In this document: piece after piece, positions 9,901-21,734 of the stretch
Numbering within the stretch: the stretch's first letter is position 1
Layout: every line of letters starts with the position of its first letter
Source of the DNA: Cristatella mucedo
Taxonomy: Eukaryota > Bryozoa > Phylactolaemata > Cristatellidae
Direction: 5' to 3'
Length of the DNA stretch: 64,000 bases
Assembly: GCA_009760855.2 (NCBI GenBank)
Contig: WPIO01000001.1
Coordinates: 7,001,001 to 7,065,000, forward strand
Translations under genes and position numbers: made by a program
The notes under the pieces: generated by a model
Database searches by the model: none
The model's input: only the letters and a program-made list of their open reading frames with translations
Told to the model about the DNA's origin: nothing

Positions 9901-12900
9901 CGAGCTATTTATGCCTCCTTTTCATTGCCTTAGTGTTGCATAGAAGCCGGCACTCGTTCTTTTGGCCTATTTCCACTAGTTGGTTGAGTGACCACTAATG
10001 TGCCAGACTGTAACTTGCACGCCTCCCTGTACATACTGCAGTCATTGAATGTGTTGTTTCCTTGGACTAAATGAGACACAGTTTGCTAAGATACAGCTGC
10101 TTAATTTTTTACTAGCATTTACTTTCAGTGTCAACGCCTAGTAGCATTTGTTATTTGCCTCGGTTCATTAAGAAAAGTTATCGATGCGAGACAACCATTC
10201 GCTTAGCATGCAGTCGCGAAACTCACAAATCGCACGACTACGAACCAGCGACCCAGAGCCATTTCGTGCTGATTTTATGATAATGTGATGTCCTAAATCC
10301 ATATTGGCAGGCTTGATGCTAGCGACTTGAAGTCAGAACTTGGACTAAGCCGTATAGTGGGATGATAAGTACTATAAGATTCTCGTGATGGCAAATAAGC
10401 CATACATTAAGGATACAATCTGTAGAAGCTGCACGTGCACGGTTTTGTTGCCAGACATTTTGGCCATTGGGAATTGTCGGCGACTACGTGCCATAGAGAT
10501 ACCATCCGTGCAGTGGTCAGCATACATTTAAACTAACTTAGCTGATAGCAGCAGCATTGATGATCCTAGCGATAGCTACAGCTATGGGTGGGCTTGTGCA
10601 TCCGTGGACGCCCAGCTACAGGGGATTGGCTCCATTCCGGGGCTGCCACCTGGTGGAGAGGGATCGGCTCAGAAATTTGGTGCTAGAAGTAGTTCAACCC
10701 GGTAAGGCCTAGTATTGCCAGCCCTGGAACCAGTCCACGAAATATACGCGATCTACCAATTCAGTCTATTAAAGCTCCTTTAATGCCGCGTTCGTGGCAT
10801 ACAGGAGACTGTTCGCTTCATTTGCCAACAGCCGCTGACTGGTGCAGCACGGACTTCACAGTGGGGTCACGCTAGAAGCACAGCAAATAGCGTGTCACAT
10901 TCTTAGCGTGCAGACGAAAGCAAACAACTGCCAATGACATCACTGACTCCTACTGTGCCAAACCCGGCTAGCCGCCTTGCGAACGGAGGGCAGCTTCCAC
11001 AACATAGAGAAACCAACAGCTGAGCTTTTTAGAGTCGATTTTAAGGAGCCATAAGGTTTACAGTTTGCTTGCTCGGGAATCAGGCATTTGCTGCAAAGTA
11101 AAGCAAACAGTACTAGTCCGAAACTAGCTACGCTTAATATTGTTTTTCTATGAAAAATTGCAGGCTTTTGAGATGGAGCGAACAGCACCGATTTCTCACT
11201 CAGACCTCCATGGTGCAAGCCCATTGTAGTAGTGGCCCAACGTATATACTCCATTAGAGAACTGCAACGACACAGGTTAACAAACATATTATTATAGCTT
11301 ACGATAGTGAATTTGAATACACACACGACCCGATGCCTTTAGTGAGGCTGCTTAATTTGAATCCGCCACCTAGAAACTTTGAAGTCTTAGCAAAGCTAAT
11401 AGCAATAACTAATAACTAATAGCAAAACTGCACCATTCAGAAAGGTAAATTTAATACTTGTTAAATTAAGGACGTCTGCTCTTAAGCCACTTTTTAGTTA
11501 ATCAGAACTTGCTGAATCGTCCGTTTAGTACAAGAGAAATGGTATATATGAATCTATCAGCAAAGTAGCGCCATGCAAGCAAAGTTTTTCTGGCCCTAAA
11601 ATGTTGCGGTTAGTTTCAGTGACAAGCGCAGTTAAAATGGTTGCAATCACGATAGCCCTGGTAGCTGATAATCGACTCACCACAAATAGCCCTAGTTTAG
11701 AATGGCTTGCAGATAATAGCTAGTTTAAATTGCCTGAATAGAAATTATGTTGATACACTATGAACAATATTTGAGCCGATCTAGTACCCGCCGATTTAGG
11801 GAAACTCTCAACCCCTCCCCCTGTGAGCACAATATACCTACTGTCGTATGGTACTACTTGTGTTTTCTCCGAAATCCATTATTTATTCACGTGTTCTATA
11901 TGAGCTTGTGGAAACCTAGAAAGATGTCTCAAAAGACACTCGATCATCCCATCCCGATCGTGGAGGCAGGCCTCTACTGCCTCTACTTTTCTGGTGGAGA
12001 CTATTTAGAGTTCCACGAAAGTTGAGACTTTAAGGCTGAACTCCTCTGCCGGTGTTTAGTGCGAACGGCATTCGCTGTGCAAAAAAAAGCAGTCTCCATC
12101 CGGTTGACTTGCTCTGCTGCCTCAATAAGCCAGAGTAAGGAAGGCCCCATGAGCGGGAATTCTATGGAGCCGGGCAGCAACACTAGTTAGAAAACTTGGA
12201 CTTTTGATGCGGGACATCTCGCCCTCGCTGGGTGGCCGTGCGTCGCCGGTAGGCCACATTTACTTGACCGGTGCAGATGTTAGGAGCCACGCGCCTCCAG
12301 CTGAAATCCAGTAGCTTTTCTCTGTCGAGTCGGTCACCTGTGTCCGCGATGTGTCCGCGATGGATGTCCTGTGTCCGCGATGTGTCCGCGATGGATGTCC
12401 TGTGTCCGCGATGGATGTCCTGTGTCCGCGATGGAGTCTGCCGGCCCCCGATGGCTGAGTTCGTACAGTCAGGGCACTTTTTGCTGACCACCCACTGCTG
12501 AATGACGTCAGAACGCTGTTTTCAAGGGCCCTCAGCGCAGATAGCTGAATCCTTATTCGCAATGCTCTATTACTAACTAGTCAGGGCTCTATTTTTCTTA
12601 CCTCCACTGTCTGTTTGTCTAGGAGCCTTGCCCAAGTAAGGCGCCAGCCTACGAGCCTTTTAAGATCGGGCGAGACACCCCAGCTTAGCTGAGTGCTGCA
12701 ATAAACTGCTACGAACTGCTCAGTTAGGCATTAGATGTCTGCCAATCTCGCAGTTACTCTGATATCCATAATGACTCTGTGCTGACTGCCCTTAGCTGAC
12801 CAATCAGATAATGAGATTAAAACGTAGAGACCAGACGGAAATAGAATGGGGGAGAAAGAGATTGAGAGAGGAGAGAAGGAAGACGAAAGAGAAATTAGAG

Positions 12901-13034
12901 AAAAGATAGGAGGGGAGAGCAAGAGAGAGGAGAGAGATTGGAGAGTTGCAAACGCATACACGCAAGCTAAGACGGTGGAGTGGCGTAGGGACCCGGCAGG
13001 CTAACAAGCTCATAAGTTGCTCGGAGACCGACCG
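9901..13034. other. Intergenic stretch without recognised genes
   Basis: No frame here resembles a known protein. The only clear features are a minisatellite at 12338-12435 and a purine-rich tract at about 12838-12940. The antisense 128-codon frame near 10940-11326 has no recognisable domain. Confidence 0.7.
12338..12435. repeat. Minisatellite with core GTGTCCGCGATG
   Basis: Six copies of the core GTGTCCGCGATG are arranged as two 31-bp higher-order units followed by 20-bp units ending in GATGTC. The array is GC- and CpG-rich compared with its surroundings. Confidence 0.93.
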
Positions 13035-13545
13035 GAACGGAATGGTCGTTCCAGCCTACCTATCAGATCTATGGCTCCACTAGGTTAAGCATCGTACCAC
13101 ACGCTTTTCCAAATCTAATTGTGTTTAGTTATACCTCGTACGAACCTCATATTCTTTGGAGACCTTGCCTTTAGTTCGTATGCTCCAAAAGTCTATCCGA
13201 TTTCCACATCCACTTCCGACTTACGTCGCGACATCCATTGACTTGACCACATTTAAAAAGAAACTAAAACGCATCTCTTTATCCCAGTATTTATTGGGTC
13301 AATATGATTCGTCCCATACGTGCTAATGCGTGCTGACACTGTTCATGCGGCTACTAATTATATTTGCATGCTGACCCTGTTCATGTCACCTCTAACCGTG
13401 TTCTACTTGCTGACTCTGAGCATGCTACCATTAAAGATTCGATCATGCTTCAGTCGCAGCAAATGTAAAGTACCTAGAAAGAGATTAAGCTTTCGGAGGG
13501 TGCTATATCAAATGAGTTATTTTTATATTATCATTAAAGCATAAT
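13035..13545 (+). mobile_element. LINE family A, degenerate 3' fragment
   Basis: Frames read [19 protein letters not shown] and a 3' region with repeated TGCTGACNCTGTTCATG phrases and CCTAGAAAGAGATTAAG, all matching the family A 3' ends at 43480-43910. The reading frame is broken many times. An AT-rich tail ends it near 13545. Confidence 0.75.
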
Positions 13546-13683
13546 ACAAAAGTCTAGACTATAGAGTTCCGAAACTGCTGACATTCTGCAGCGGCCTCTC
13601 AATAATGCAGACTTATAAGTCGGCAGTCACTCTCACTTTTTCGAACCACCGAGACCATTCTTTCGTGACCGTATGATATTGCT

Positions 13684-14036
13684 TTGCTGGCAGCGCCAAT
13701 TCGTAGGAAGTTAGTTAATCCAGCCAATATAGGCTTTGAAGGCAGAGATCGCAGAGGACTCTTCACTCCCGGACGGACGGAGCCGGCGCATCCTTGGCAT
13801 ACGCTCGCTCTCCGCGCTCCCACTCTTTGGAAATTGATGCCTCCGACTCGTCGTCGAATGATTCCCTCGCCGAATTCAGCCAACAGTGCGGTCAAAGCTC
13901 ACTCGTTGACATCATGTACGGCCGCGTGACCAACTTTTGCAATCAGCAACCTGCATCGAAGATTTGTGCTTTAATTTGCCCCCCCCCTACAGGCATTTGT
14001 TGTCATGCACTTCGGCTACACGGCACGTTTGAATAG
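13684..14036 (+). other. GC-rich stretch with small open frames, function unknown
   Basis: Two overlapping plus-strand frames of about 80 codons occur in a locally GC-rich block at 13740-13930. One reads SHSLEIDASDSSSNDSLAEF, a serine/acidic composition that could be an exon or a fragment of a dead element. I found no splice sites or family match that decide this. Confidence 0.25.
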
Positions 14037-14221
14037 CTTATTGGGGCCTCTTGGTCTTGCTTGGAACGAAATTAGACAAGCCGTATTGTTTGGCTTCTTT
14101 TGTGAAAGGATTTATGCTTGCACGCTCGTACAACGCGCTGGAGACCTCTTGAGCCTTGTGGTGCCATTTAATTACTTTGATAATTTATTCAGTCATACGG
14201 CGTAGCTTTTGAATGTCCACT

Positions 14222-14259
14222 AATGATAATAATACATTTGTATAACGTCCTCGGAGAAC

Positions 14260-14306
<47 letters not shown>

Positions 14307-14765
14307 GGACTTTACATATGCTGTATAGAAAGCATGGTCACATGGTTTGTGGTAGCAAGCACAATGTCAATAAGCATAACATGGTTAGAGGTGATATGCA
14401 CAGGGCAAGCATGCAGATATGGTTAGCGGCAGCATGCAAAGTCACAGCACGCATAAGAACACGAAGGACGAATGAGAACGACCCACCAAATGCTGTGATA
14501 AATAGGTGCGCTTTTAGCTTCTATTTAAATTTTTTCTCGAGTTATGGGATGTCGTGACGGCAGTCAGAAGTGAGTTCCAGGCTTTGGGAGCATAGGAACT
14601 AAAGGCACGGTCTCCAAAGGATTTAAGGTTCGTACAAGGTGCAGGTAAACGATTCGATTCAGAAAAGCGGGCGGTACGATGCCTAGCCTTGTGGGAGAGT
14701 AATTCCGATAGGTAGGCTGGAGCCAGAGAATGAAGGGACCTCAAAGTGAGTGGCAGAACTCCACG
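14222..14765 (-). mobile_element. LINE family A, 3' fragment with expanded (CT)n
   Basis: On the minus strand it reads [20 protein letters not shown] and [17 protein letters not shown], the family A reverse transcriptase C-terminus. The 3' region ends in a TTATTATCATT tail. A CT microsatellite of about 40 bp (14264-14303) has grown inside the conserved 3' end. Confidence 0.82.
14264..14303. repeat. (CT)n microsatellite
   Basis: About 20 uninterrupted CT dinucleotides lie inside the 3' end of an antisense LINE A copy. Confidence 0.97.
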
Positions 14766-15052
14766 TTAACGACTCTGACCTCTCGTTAAGGTAAGGGTGT
14801 TCTTGATTACTGACGTGCCCCGCTGTGCCTACCGTCGCCACACAAGCGCTGCACCTAAGGCCGCTCTTTAGCCTCGCTAACGTGCGCTGTGTCTTCGGCA
14901 AAGGAAGGACTACAGTTCACGAGCAGCCACGGCGTGTTCGTAACAAATGCTGCTACTGACAGTGCCTGTTTGTACACAGTGTGACGGAGCGATATCACCT
15001 TGCCAAAAGCAGCGAAGTGAGCGATCAAGCGTGAATCAACGGCGCCGTAACC

Positions 15053-15084
15053 ACGCAACGGCTGCTGATCCGCAGCCGTTGCGT
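15053..15084. repeat. Perfect inverted repeat, 13-bp arms
   Basis: ACGCAACGGCTGC and GCAGCCGTTGCGT are separated by the 6-base loop TGATCC. The hairpin is perfect and GC-rich. No surrounding gene explains it; the 14766-15440 interval is otherwise unrecognised. Confidence 0.9.
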
Positions 15085-15440
15085 CAAAAGTTAATGCGAC
15101 CAAGGACAGCTGCACGTACGGGAAGGATGAGGTCAGCGCGTGCTCGCGGCGATACAAAATTCACCCCCCCCCCGCCCGCCCGCTAGCATTCACGTTTCAA
15201 TTCCATACATTGATAGCTAGCTACTTCGAATTAATTGTATCTGCGTATGAATTTAAAAAAGACGAGATGCTGTAGTCCTCGAACGAGTCACCAGAATGTA
15301 TAATGCCTATAATCGTAACTCTTTGGTAGTAGGAGCAATTCTGCTGCACTAAACATTGCACATATTGAGAGTAACTACGAGTAAGAAAGGAAAAAGAATG
15401 CATCGTCTTTTCTCAGGGTTCGAACATTCTCTCTGCAAGT

Positions 15441-17651
15441 CAAGGCTTCGCAACAATACATTTTAGATAAAATATACTGCAATATATTGGCTACAACAAA
15501 TTTTGCTGATTCATTTGACAATACCAATATATTGTATGGGATTATTTGACAATACAATATATTTGACACTACAGTTGTAATACATTAAGGTATCATTATA
15601 AACCTATTCGTCTCTGTCACATGATACATAATACATAAAAATACATAAATTGACTTTTCACAATTGAAAAGATTCAATTAAAATCATATCCGGACAGATA
15701 TCCGTATAAATCATTTTTAACCAATCCCAATTGTCCAAGTGCACAAACGTGGTGGCGCCATTTGTTTGTCTCAGAGGTCGCCGATTTTGATGTCGAGTTC
15801 AAGTTCTCGTCCTACAGTCCCACCTGACAATAAGAAGGTCTGTCAGCTTTACTTTGGCAAGAATCCTGTGGGTTCTGAAGTCAATACGTGGAAATGCACT
15901 TGTAGAGCTGTTCGCAAATAAAACATTGAGCTCGGCTAGATGAATTTGATATCCCACATCAAGCAGAAGCACCCGAATTATCTAGAAATGTTTCACTTGG
16001 CGATGCAAGCACACGGAGACGGCAAATCTGAAACTGTAAGTGTCATCGTCGGACCTGAACAATCATTATTTAGACAGACCGCCTTCGAGTGCTCGCTTGA
16101 TAGTCAATCAGCCAATGTATTCAAGTGGCTGGAATGGATCGTCGTGGATAAGCTCGAATTCATCTTTAGCGAAAAAGAGCTCACCTGAAGCAATCCGAAA
16201 CTGCATCCGATCTCTGTCAAAACATTCAAGAAATATATGGTCAAGCTGATGGAGGCGGTGAAAAAAAAAAGATATCTGTCAAGGTCGCTTCTGCTACCAC
16301 TTTCGCGCTTGTGCTTGATGGCTGGTCTGAGGATTCAACACACTTCATTGGTCTTTTTATCGTCTGCCCTGGCAGGGAGCGTGCTGCTGATCCTGAAATT
16401 CATCCGTTGGCCTTCGCCCCTCTATTTGACGAGACGAATTTTACTGCCGAGAACCGCGTGAATTTCATCAAATCGACACTTGAGTGGTACTCCTTGTCTC
16501 TTGACCCCCTTTTCTGTTTGATTGGGGGCAACTTCTCAACCAACAAGGCAACAGCCGACATTCTTGGTGTGCCACTTCTGGGATGCCGCAGTCACCGTTT
16601 TGATTTCGCTGCTGAGGCATACGTACGAACATGCCTCGCAACTGAATCGGAGTTGATTGGGAAGCTCATGACAAAGTTGTCAACACTCAAACAGTCAGGT
16701 CGATTTCGTTTGATGACATCCCTGCGCCCAGTCAAGCGAGACGTCGTTCGCTGGACAGGCGTTCCAGATATGTTTCAGCGCTTCGAAAGACTCCTTCCAA
16801 ATCTTGATGAGGCAGACGCTGAAATAATGGAACCTGTTCCCACAGCTGTGCAGAAAAAGAATATTTGGGATCGCAAGCAAGCATTGACCGATTTCAAATC
16901 CGTTACGATAGCGCTGCAGCGACGCGACATGTCAATGAAAGAATCGGATGTTTTATTCCGATCGACCATCGACTCAGATCCAGAGTTTGCCATCGATCAC
17001 TATCTTGGCAACGATGCATATATCATCCACAGCAAAGATTTGGATACGAGAATCGTCAAGATGCAAGCAAACAAGGCGAACACTCTTATACTTCATGAAG
17101 AACGTACTGTTGATCAATTGTTGCTACCTGCAGCTCAGCTGCAGATGATGGTGCTCAATTGTCTTTCGCTGAGCGAGCACTCAAGCGACAGCGTGCTGAA
17201 GAGAAGAAAGCATGCAGCGAGTACGTCAGCACGCGCTTCTTGCTGCCAGCATCGTGTGAGGCGGAGAGACTGTTCTCCACTGCAAAGCGAGCGTCCTGTC
17301 CTCGACGTCGTAGTTTACAATCGAGAACCTGCTGGAGGCAATGCTGCTTTTCTTTTTCTGAATCAAAACAAGTTACTGTAGAATTTCGCCCCGTCTGCCT
17401 TGATAGTGAATGAAGATTACTCAGAGAAAGCTGATGATTACGAAGAGAACGAAGAAGAACATGAAGAGGATTATTAAAATCGCAGACATAAATTGCAATA
17501 CGTGATGTGTAAGATGTGCAATATATTGCATTGGTGGCATAGAATATTGCAATATTCTGTATTTTTGGAATTTAATACCTCTCTATACATATTTTTTTTG
17601 CTGAATATCATCATATTGAATACAATTACAATATCATCGTGCGCAGCCTTG
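15441..17651 (+). mobile_element. Complete hAT transposon with BED-finger transposase remnant
   Basis: The element is 2211 bp. Its left end is CAAGGCTTCGCA and its right end, in reverse complement, CAAGGCTGCGCA (11 of 12 match). Both sides carry the identical 8-bp target duplication CTGCAAGT (15433-15440 and 17652-17659). Inside lies a broken plus-strand hAT transposase. Subterminal regions on both sides are AT-rich and contain repeated CAATATATTG palindromes, possible transposase binding sites. The terminal inverted repeats are short and do not match the CAGGG/CAGTG ends of the other two hAT elements, so this is a separate lineage. Confidence 0.92.
15790..17477 (+). pseudogene. hAT transposase with BED zinc finger, frameshifted
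   Basis: Translation from ATG at 15790 gives an N-terminal BED-type finger: a Cys pair in WKCTC, then a His pair in NLISHIKQKH. In-frame stops interrupt it (near 15919, 15937 and 16186). A frameshift occurs in the A-run at about 16260-16269. A 357-codon frame follows with the hAT catalytic core: LDGWSED (first Asp), the GCRSHRFDFAAEAY Cys/His motif, and later TRFLLPASCEAERLFSTAK, which carries the catalytic Glu. A second frameshift near 17150 separates the core from the dimerisation region, and more lie near 17310. A very acidic tail ends at TAA 17475. The protein is inactive in this copy. Confidence 0.87.
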
Positions 17652-17659
17652 CTGCAAGT

Positions 17660-18552
17660 CATTGCCATGTCAGCGCTACCGGCTTACTTGCAATGCGAGC
17701 TCACTTGCACCACGCGGTCCTACAATACAGAATTTGACTGAGCGTGACTGAGCCTAAAGAAATTTATTACGTAGCGCTTACGTTTGCGTTATCAGAGCCG
17801 CAAGGTGACTCCATCCTCGTGCGGCAGGAAAGAGACGGGGCGCGACCACTTCCGGTCTCAAGAACTTCCTGCACGCTCGGACAGCAGTGCTGGAGATGCC
17901 GAAGGCAATCGCCTTCCCGGAAGCTTGGGCTAATCACAGCCTGAGGAAAATAGACATGAGCAGGGGGGGTCAAAAGATTCGAGCTGATGAGGAGCCTTTG
18001 TCGTGGCATAGCGGCCGCTCATTCATTCGCGATGCGGGCTACTCGCCTTACAAATAGAGCCGACGGCCGCTCGTTATGCCAAGTCCGACATTACGACGGC
18101 TTGCCGGGTATGCTCCCAATGGTGAAATTCCACGCACGCAATGAGTATCCTTGCTTGCACGTCGTTACCAAACTTTATTGGTAGCGTCTCCGCTGCGCTA
18201 TCAGTCCGGAAGTTATTGCATGCATATTAGGGGTAGTCAAAGCTTCGCGGCTCCCGACGGTTAGAAGAACTGAATGAGAACTCGCCGAGATTAGTCTTAA
18301 ATGGCTGCGTTGCATTTAATTGCCACAAACATGCCGTTCAACTAAAAGAGAGCAATCAAATACGCAGCGAATTGCAATGCTGCTCAGCGAACGCGCGCCT
18401 CAAGCTTGCGCGGCACCGCTTCGGCACCGTTTCAGCTAGCGACAATGCCGGCAAGAGGGAAGGTTCTTTGTTCACTTGGCAGCGATTGTTGACCGCCGAA
18501 GAAAATCCGCGAAGCTCTAAGGATCTACGGCAACAAAAGCTCGTAAAGTACG
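17660..18552. other. Unrecognised intergenic sequence
   Basis: No frame here shows a known domain. The stretch is moderately GC-rich and follows the right target duplication of the hAT element. Confidence 0.6.
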
Positions 18553-18605
18553 AGTAAAGGTTAGCGATTCAACAGCCCCATTTACATCGCGTGTGGCCCG
18601 TGGGT
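18553..18605 (-). repeat. Possible SINE I tail fragment
   Basis: GATTCAACAGCCCCATTTAC is the reverse complement of the SINE I tail (AATGAGGCTGTTGAATC) seen at 59398-59566. Confidence 0.45.
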
Positions 18606-18610
18606 TCTCA

Positions 18611-19660
18611 TATAACTGTCGAGTCTCGCTGGCCTTGGCTTAATATAAGTGCGAACAAGAGCCGCTCGACGGCAAGAGCTCCTCTGTCCTGGAGCAGTAA
18701 GCCAGAGAGGAGCGCCAGTGTGGTGAGAGAGAGAGAGAGCGAGAGCAAGAGCTTAAGAGCGAGCGAGGAAGCTCTGGGACGCGCTGTGGCGATTCGGCTT
18801 TTAGAATATTGGTCTGCCACCCGCAGGAGCGGCTGATTGAGGTTGGCTGGCCTGTCAACCTCGGCCATAACTCTGTCCAAAAAAGAATCGTCTGGAACCA
18901 TTTCGGCATTCAAGCTGGACTGGGGTTGCCCATCCGGAGGCCGAGCGACGGTATTAATTCCTTACCGTATTGGCCCACGCGGCCGGGCCCAATACCACTA
19001 AACTCTTGCCCCCCATTGTCTCAGCCAGGTATTTAACAGTAGAGCGACGCTCACTCCCGAGTCACTTGTTCGGCTCCTGTTTTCTTCTTCGGCTTCGTTT
19101 CGACGCCGTCGCCGGTAGTTGCGGGACTCGTTTCTCTGAAAGTGAAGGAGGAGGGTGGGCTGTTCGCCGGCGAATGACTGGACAGATTGAGACAGCGCCA
19201 GGAAGATTCGGTGGACGCGACCGAATACGGTCGTATCGCGCCCAAGCTAGCATGTTGTGTTTCTTTGGTGTTTTGAGTGTGCGCGCGCACGCGGTCTCGG
19301 CTTAAGGATTTGCTGATGCAAACTAGAAGTAGTTCGGTGTGATGCGTGAGATATTTCATCGTTTCGGGCTCCTCTGTCTATTTGGGTCGTTTCCCACTAG
19401 AGACACAGGTAGCCCAAGTGTGGAGACGTGCTTCCTCCGCAAGAGTGCTTGAGGTAGTGTGAGGTATTACTGCCTTCACAGTGGAAGTGGAGCCCTAGTT
19501 CTCCAGTCAGGGTCTAGGCTCCGGTTCGAGGTCCGTCTATTTTGGTCGTTCCTCTCTCTGGCTCACCTCTCCAGGACAAAGGAATTTTTGCCCGTCGAGC
19601 AGTTTTTGTTCGCGCGAAAATTAAGCGATGGCCAGCGAGGCGTTACACAGCTATCGCAGC
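18611..19660. repeat. Inverted repeat pair, about 115-bp arms, 820 bp apart
   Basis: Positions 18611-18720 match the reverse complement of 19543-19660 at roughly three in four bases. Shared blocks include CTCGCTGGCC, GCGAACAA, CTGTCCTGGAG and GCCAGAGAG, with small gaps. The interior has no recognisable protein. This could be two copies of one repeat in opposite orientation or the arms of a foldback-like element. Confidence 0.6.
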
Positions 19661-19764
19661 GCCTACGGTCAAGACGACATTTCACTCTGGTACTTGGTCT
19701 CTGCCACTGGTTGTTTTCTGTGATCTTGCCGCGTGCTTGAAAGCAGCCCGCAATCAATTAATAA

Positions 19765-21060
19765 TGGCAACCCACAGTAACTTCTTAGCACTGAGAGTCT
19801 TCACAGTATGGGATACCTCAGAATCGGTCTTAGGCCCCCTTCTTTTCACTATTTATACTCTCCCGATGGCTAACATCATCGCCGAGCACTATTTCTTAGC
19901 TTTCGTTTCCATGCCAATGACACTCAGCTTTACATACCCTTTGACCTTTATAGGCCTTGCCCATGTCAGACTCACCGAATTCCCGTGCACCAATGACATT
20001 CGCACTTGAATGACCAGTAACATCCTTAAGCTTAACGATGATACGACCAACCTACAAGTTATGGACCAGCTAGGTGTCACTCTCAAGTGGCAAGACCTCG
20101 CCCTCAAAAGCCGTAATGGCTCACTAGGTAAGGCGGTTGCTTTTCACGACCTCGGCCCCGAGGTCATGGGTTCGAATTCTGCAGTGGGTGATCCTTTATT
20201 GCTACTGCAAGTGGTGGTGAAAGCCGTGACGGCTCTTCTGTCGCTATAAAAATGAGGCTGTTAAAATCAGCCAGTATTTATTTATTTTATTTAGATTACT
20301 TTATCTAGTACCACTCCAGCGATGTCTGTCCGTAATGTGGGCGTCCTATTTGACGACGACTTACGTGCTTAGAGCGACTTGTCGTCGGGTGAGCACATTT
20401 TCTCCGCCGTCAAGTCAGTCTACTTTTAGCGAAGGAGCATCGTCAAAATCAGGCCTGGTTAGACTAGAGTGTGGCAGCTAAACAGCGGTCACGCGTTTAT
20501 GATATAAATGTCGACGACTGCGATTCCTTTAATTCAGGACTCGTGGCCAGTGCTCCTTATCTTCTACAACAGAGGCAAAACTTGGCCGCACGTCCGGCCT
20601 GTCATCATCGGCGTAACTATCGCATCGCACTGCTCCTCCTGCTGTATGAGCTTCGCTGGCTATCAAGCATAGAATCGATTTCAAAATCCTCCGTCTGGCG
20701 TACAGGTCGCTTCACTTGCTTGGACCAGCCTACCTATCCTACCTCCCCCACCTCGCACCCGAAGTCACGTGATCCACCACACCACCCGCACCGCACCGCT
20801 CGTCGGCTTCCAGTCGTCTAGCCACTCCTCGCACTAAAATCTTCTGGTACTCGGGCGTTCAGTTCGTATGCGCCGAAAGTCGGGAGCTCGCTTCCGGCTC
20901 CGGTCAATTCCTACAATTACCTTGTATTATTAGGTCTCAGCTGATGGGGGAATTTGTCCCGGTCAGCACCCTTCGCACCTGTGAACTTATTTTTTTACTC
21001 CTGCATGCTTACCCCTGTGCATGATTTAGGGCATGTTACTAACTAGGGGTTCTACTGATT
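19765..21060 (+). mobile_element. LINE family A, old diverged copy split by a SINE
   Basis: Before the SINE the sequence reads SVLGPLLFTIYTLPMANII and NILKLNDDTTNLQVMD, reverse transcriptase motifs with the YADD block lost. After the SINE (20112-20280) the same protein resumes with SVRNVGVLFDDDLR and EHIFSAVKSVYF, then RWLSSIESISKSS and AFSSYAPKV. Frames are broken throughout. The tail is at about 21000-21060. Confidence 0.75.
20112..20280 (+). repeat. tRNA-derived SINE (SINE I), inserted in a LINE
   Basis: An A-box-like TGGCTCACTAGG and a B-box-like GGTTCGAATTC (20169-20179) give a tRNA-like head. The body contains GATCCTTTATTGC and CTCTTCTGTCGCTATA and the tail AATGAGGCTGTTAAAATCAG. It is close to the copies at 54718-54888 (antisense) and 59398-59566. 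Confidence 0.82.
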
Positions 21061-21224
21061 GGTAACCTGGTCTTCCTGTTCGCTTTAGCTTGATGGCCTA
21101 AGTATGTAATTGTTTGCTTTTGTATGCTTGTCTACGCATGTGCAGGTCATTTACCCTTGGCGATAGAGTCCCTTTCAGCAAGTAGTAAGCACCTAGATAA
21201 ATTTAATTGTGCTAGCCTTCCTAG

Positions 21225-21345
21225 TTTGACCAAGGATGCGGTGCTCGCCTTGATCGACCGAGGTCGCGGGCTTGAGTTCTGGGGCATGTGTAAAGAGTCT
21301 GAATATAGATCAGGCTGTCTCGGGGGCGCTATGCAAATCTATTGT
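21225..21345 (+). repeat. Possible degenerate SINE I head
   Basis: GCGGTGCTCGCCTTGATCGA followed by CGGGCTTGAGTTC resembles the tRNA-like head of SINE I, with a decayed B box. The tail does not match. Confidence 0.35.
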
Positions 21346-21734
21346 ATATGATGCTATAGAAAATGCCATCTATTATAACTCGGCACTGCGAACCCTTTAG
21401 TTATTAATTTGTATGAAAATATGCTGATAGCCACTGTACAGCATTGAGTCAATCAGGATCTTAGGAGCCCAACTGCATACGGTAAAGAGATCCCAGATTT
21501 AGTACCGAAATGCTGAATCTAGGAAAGCCTAGCTCAATAAAGACTGTTACTTGCGGGACCTAATCACATCGCTTGCAAACTTTCACAGGAAGCTCTTGGT
21601 GAGGGACAACCATATATCATAACGTTTTGCTCTTAAAAATAAAGCTTTATACAATTCGCGTTTAATTTTCAGAGGGTAGGTGTCAACGGCCCACCGTCGT
21701 TCGGTATGACTTTTAATGAGGAATACCCTAGGGC

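Noticed and set aside
12183..12562. Two minus-strand frames with repeated HRGHRTSIADT-like peptides
   Set aside because: They are translations of the minisatellite, with no other evidence of coding.
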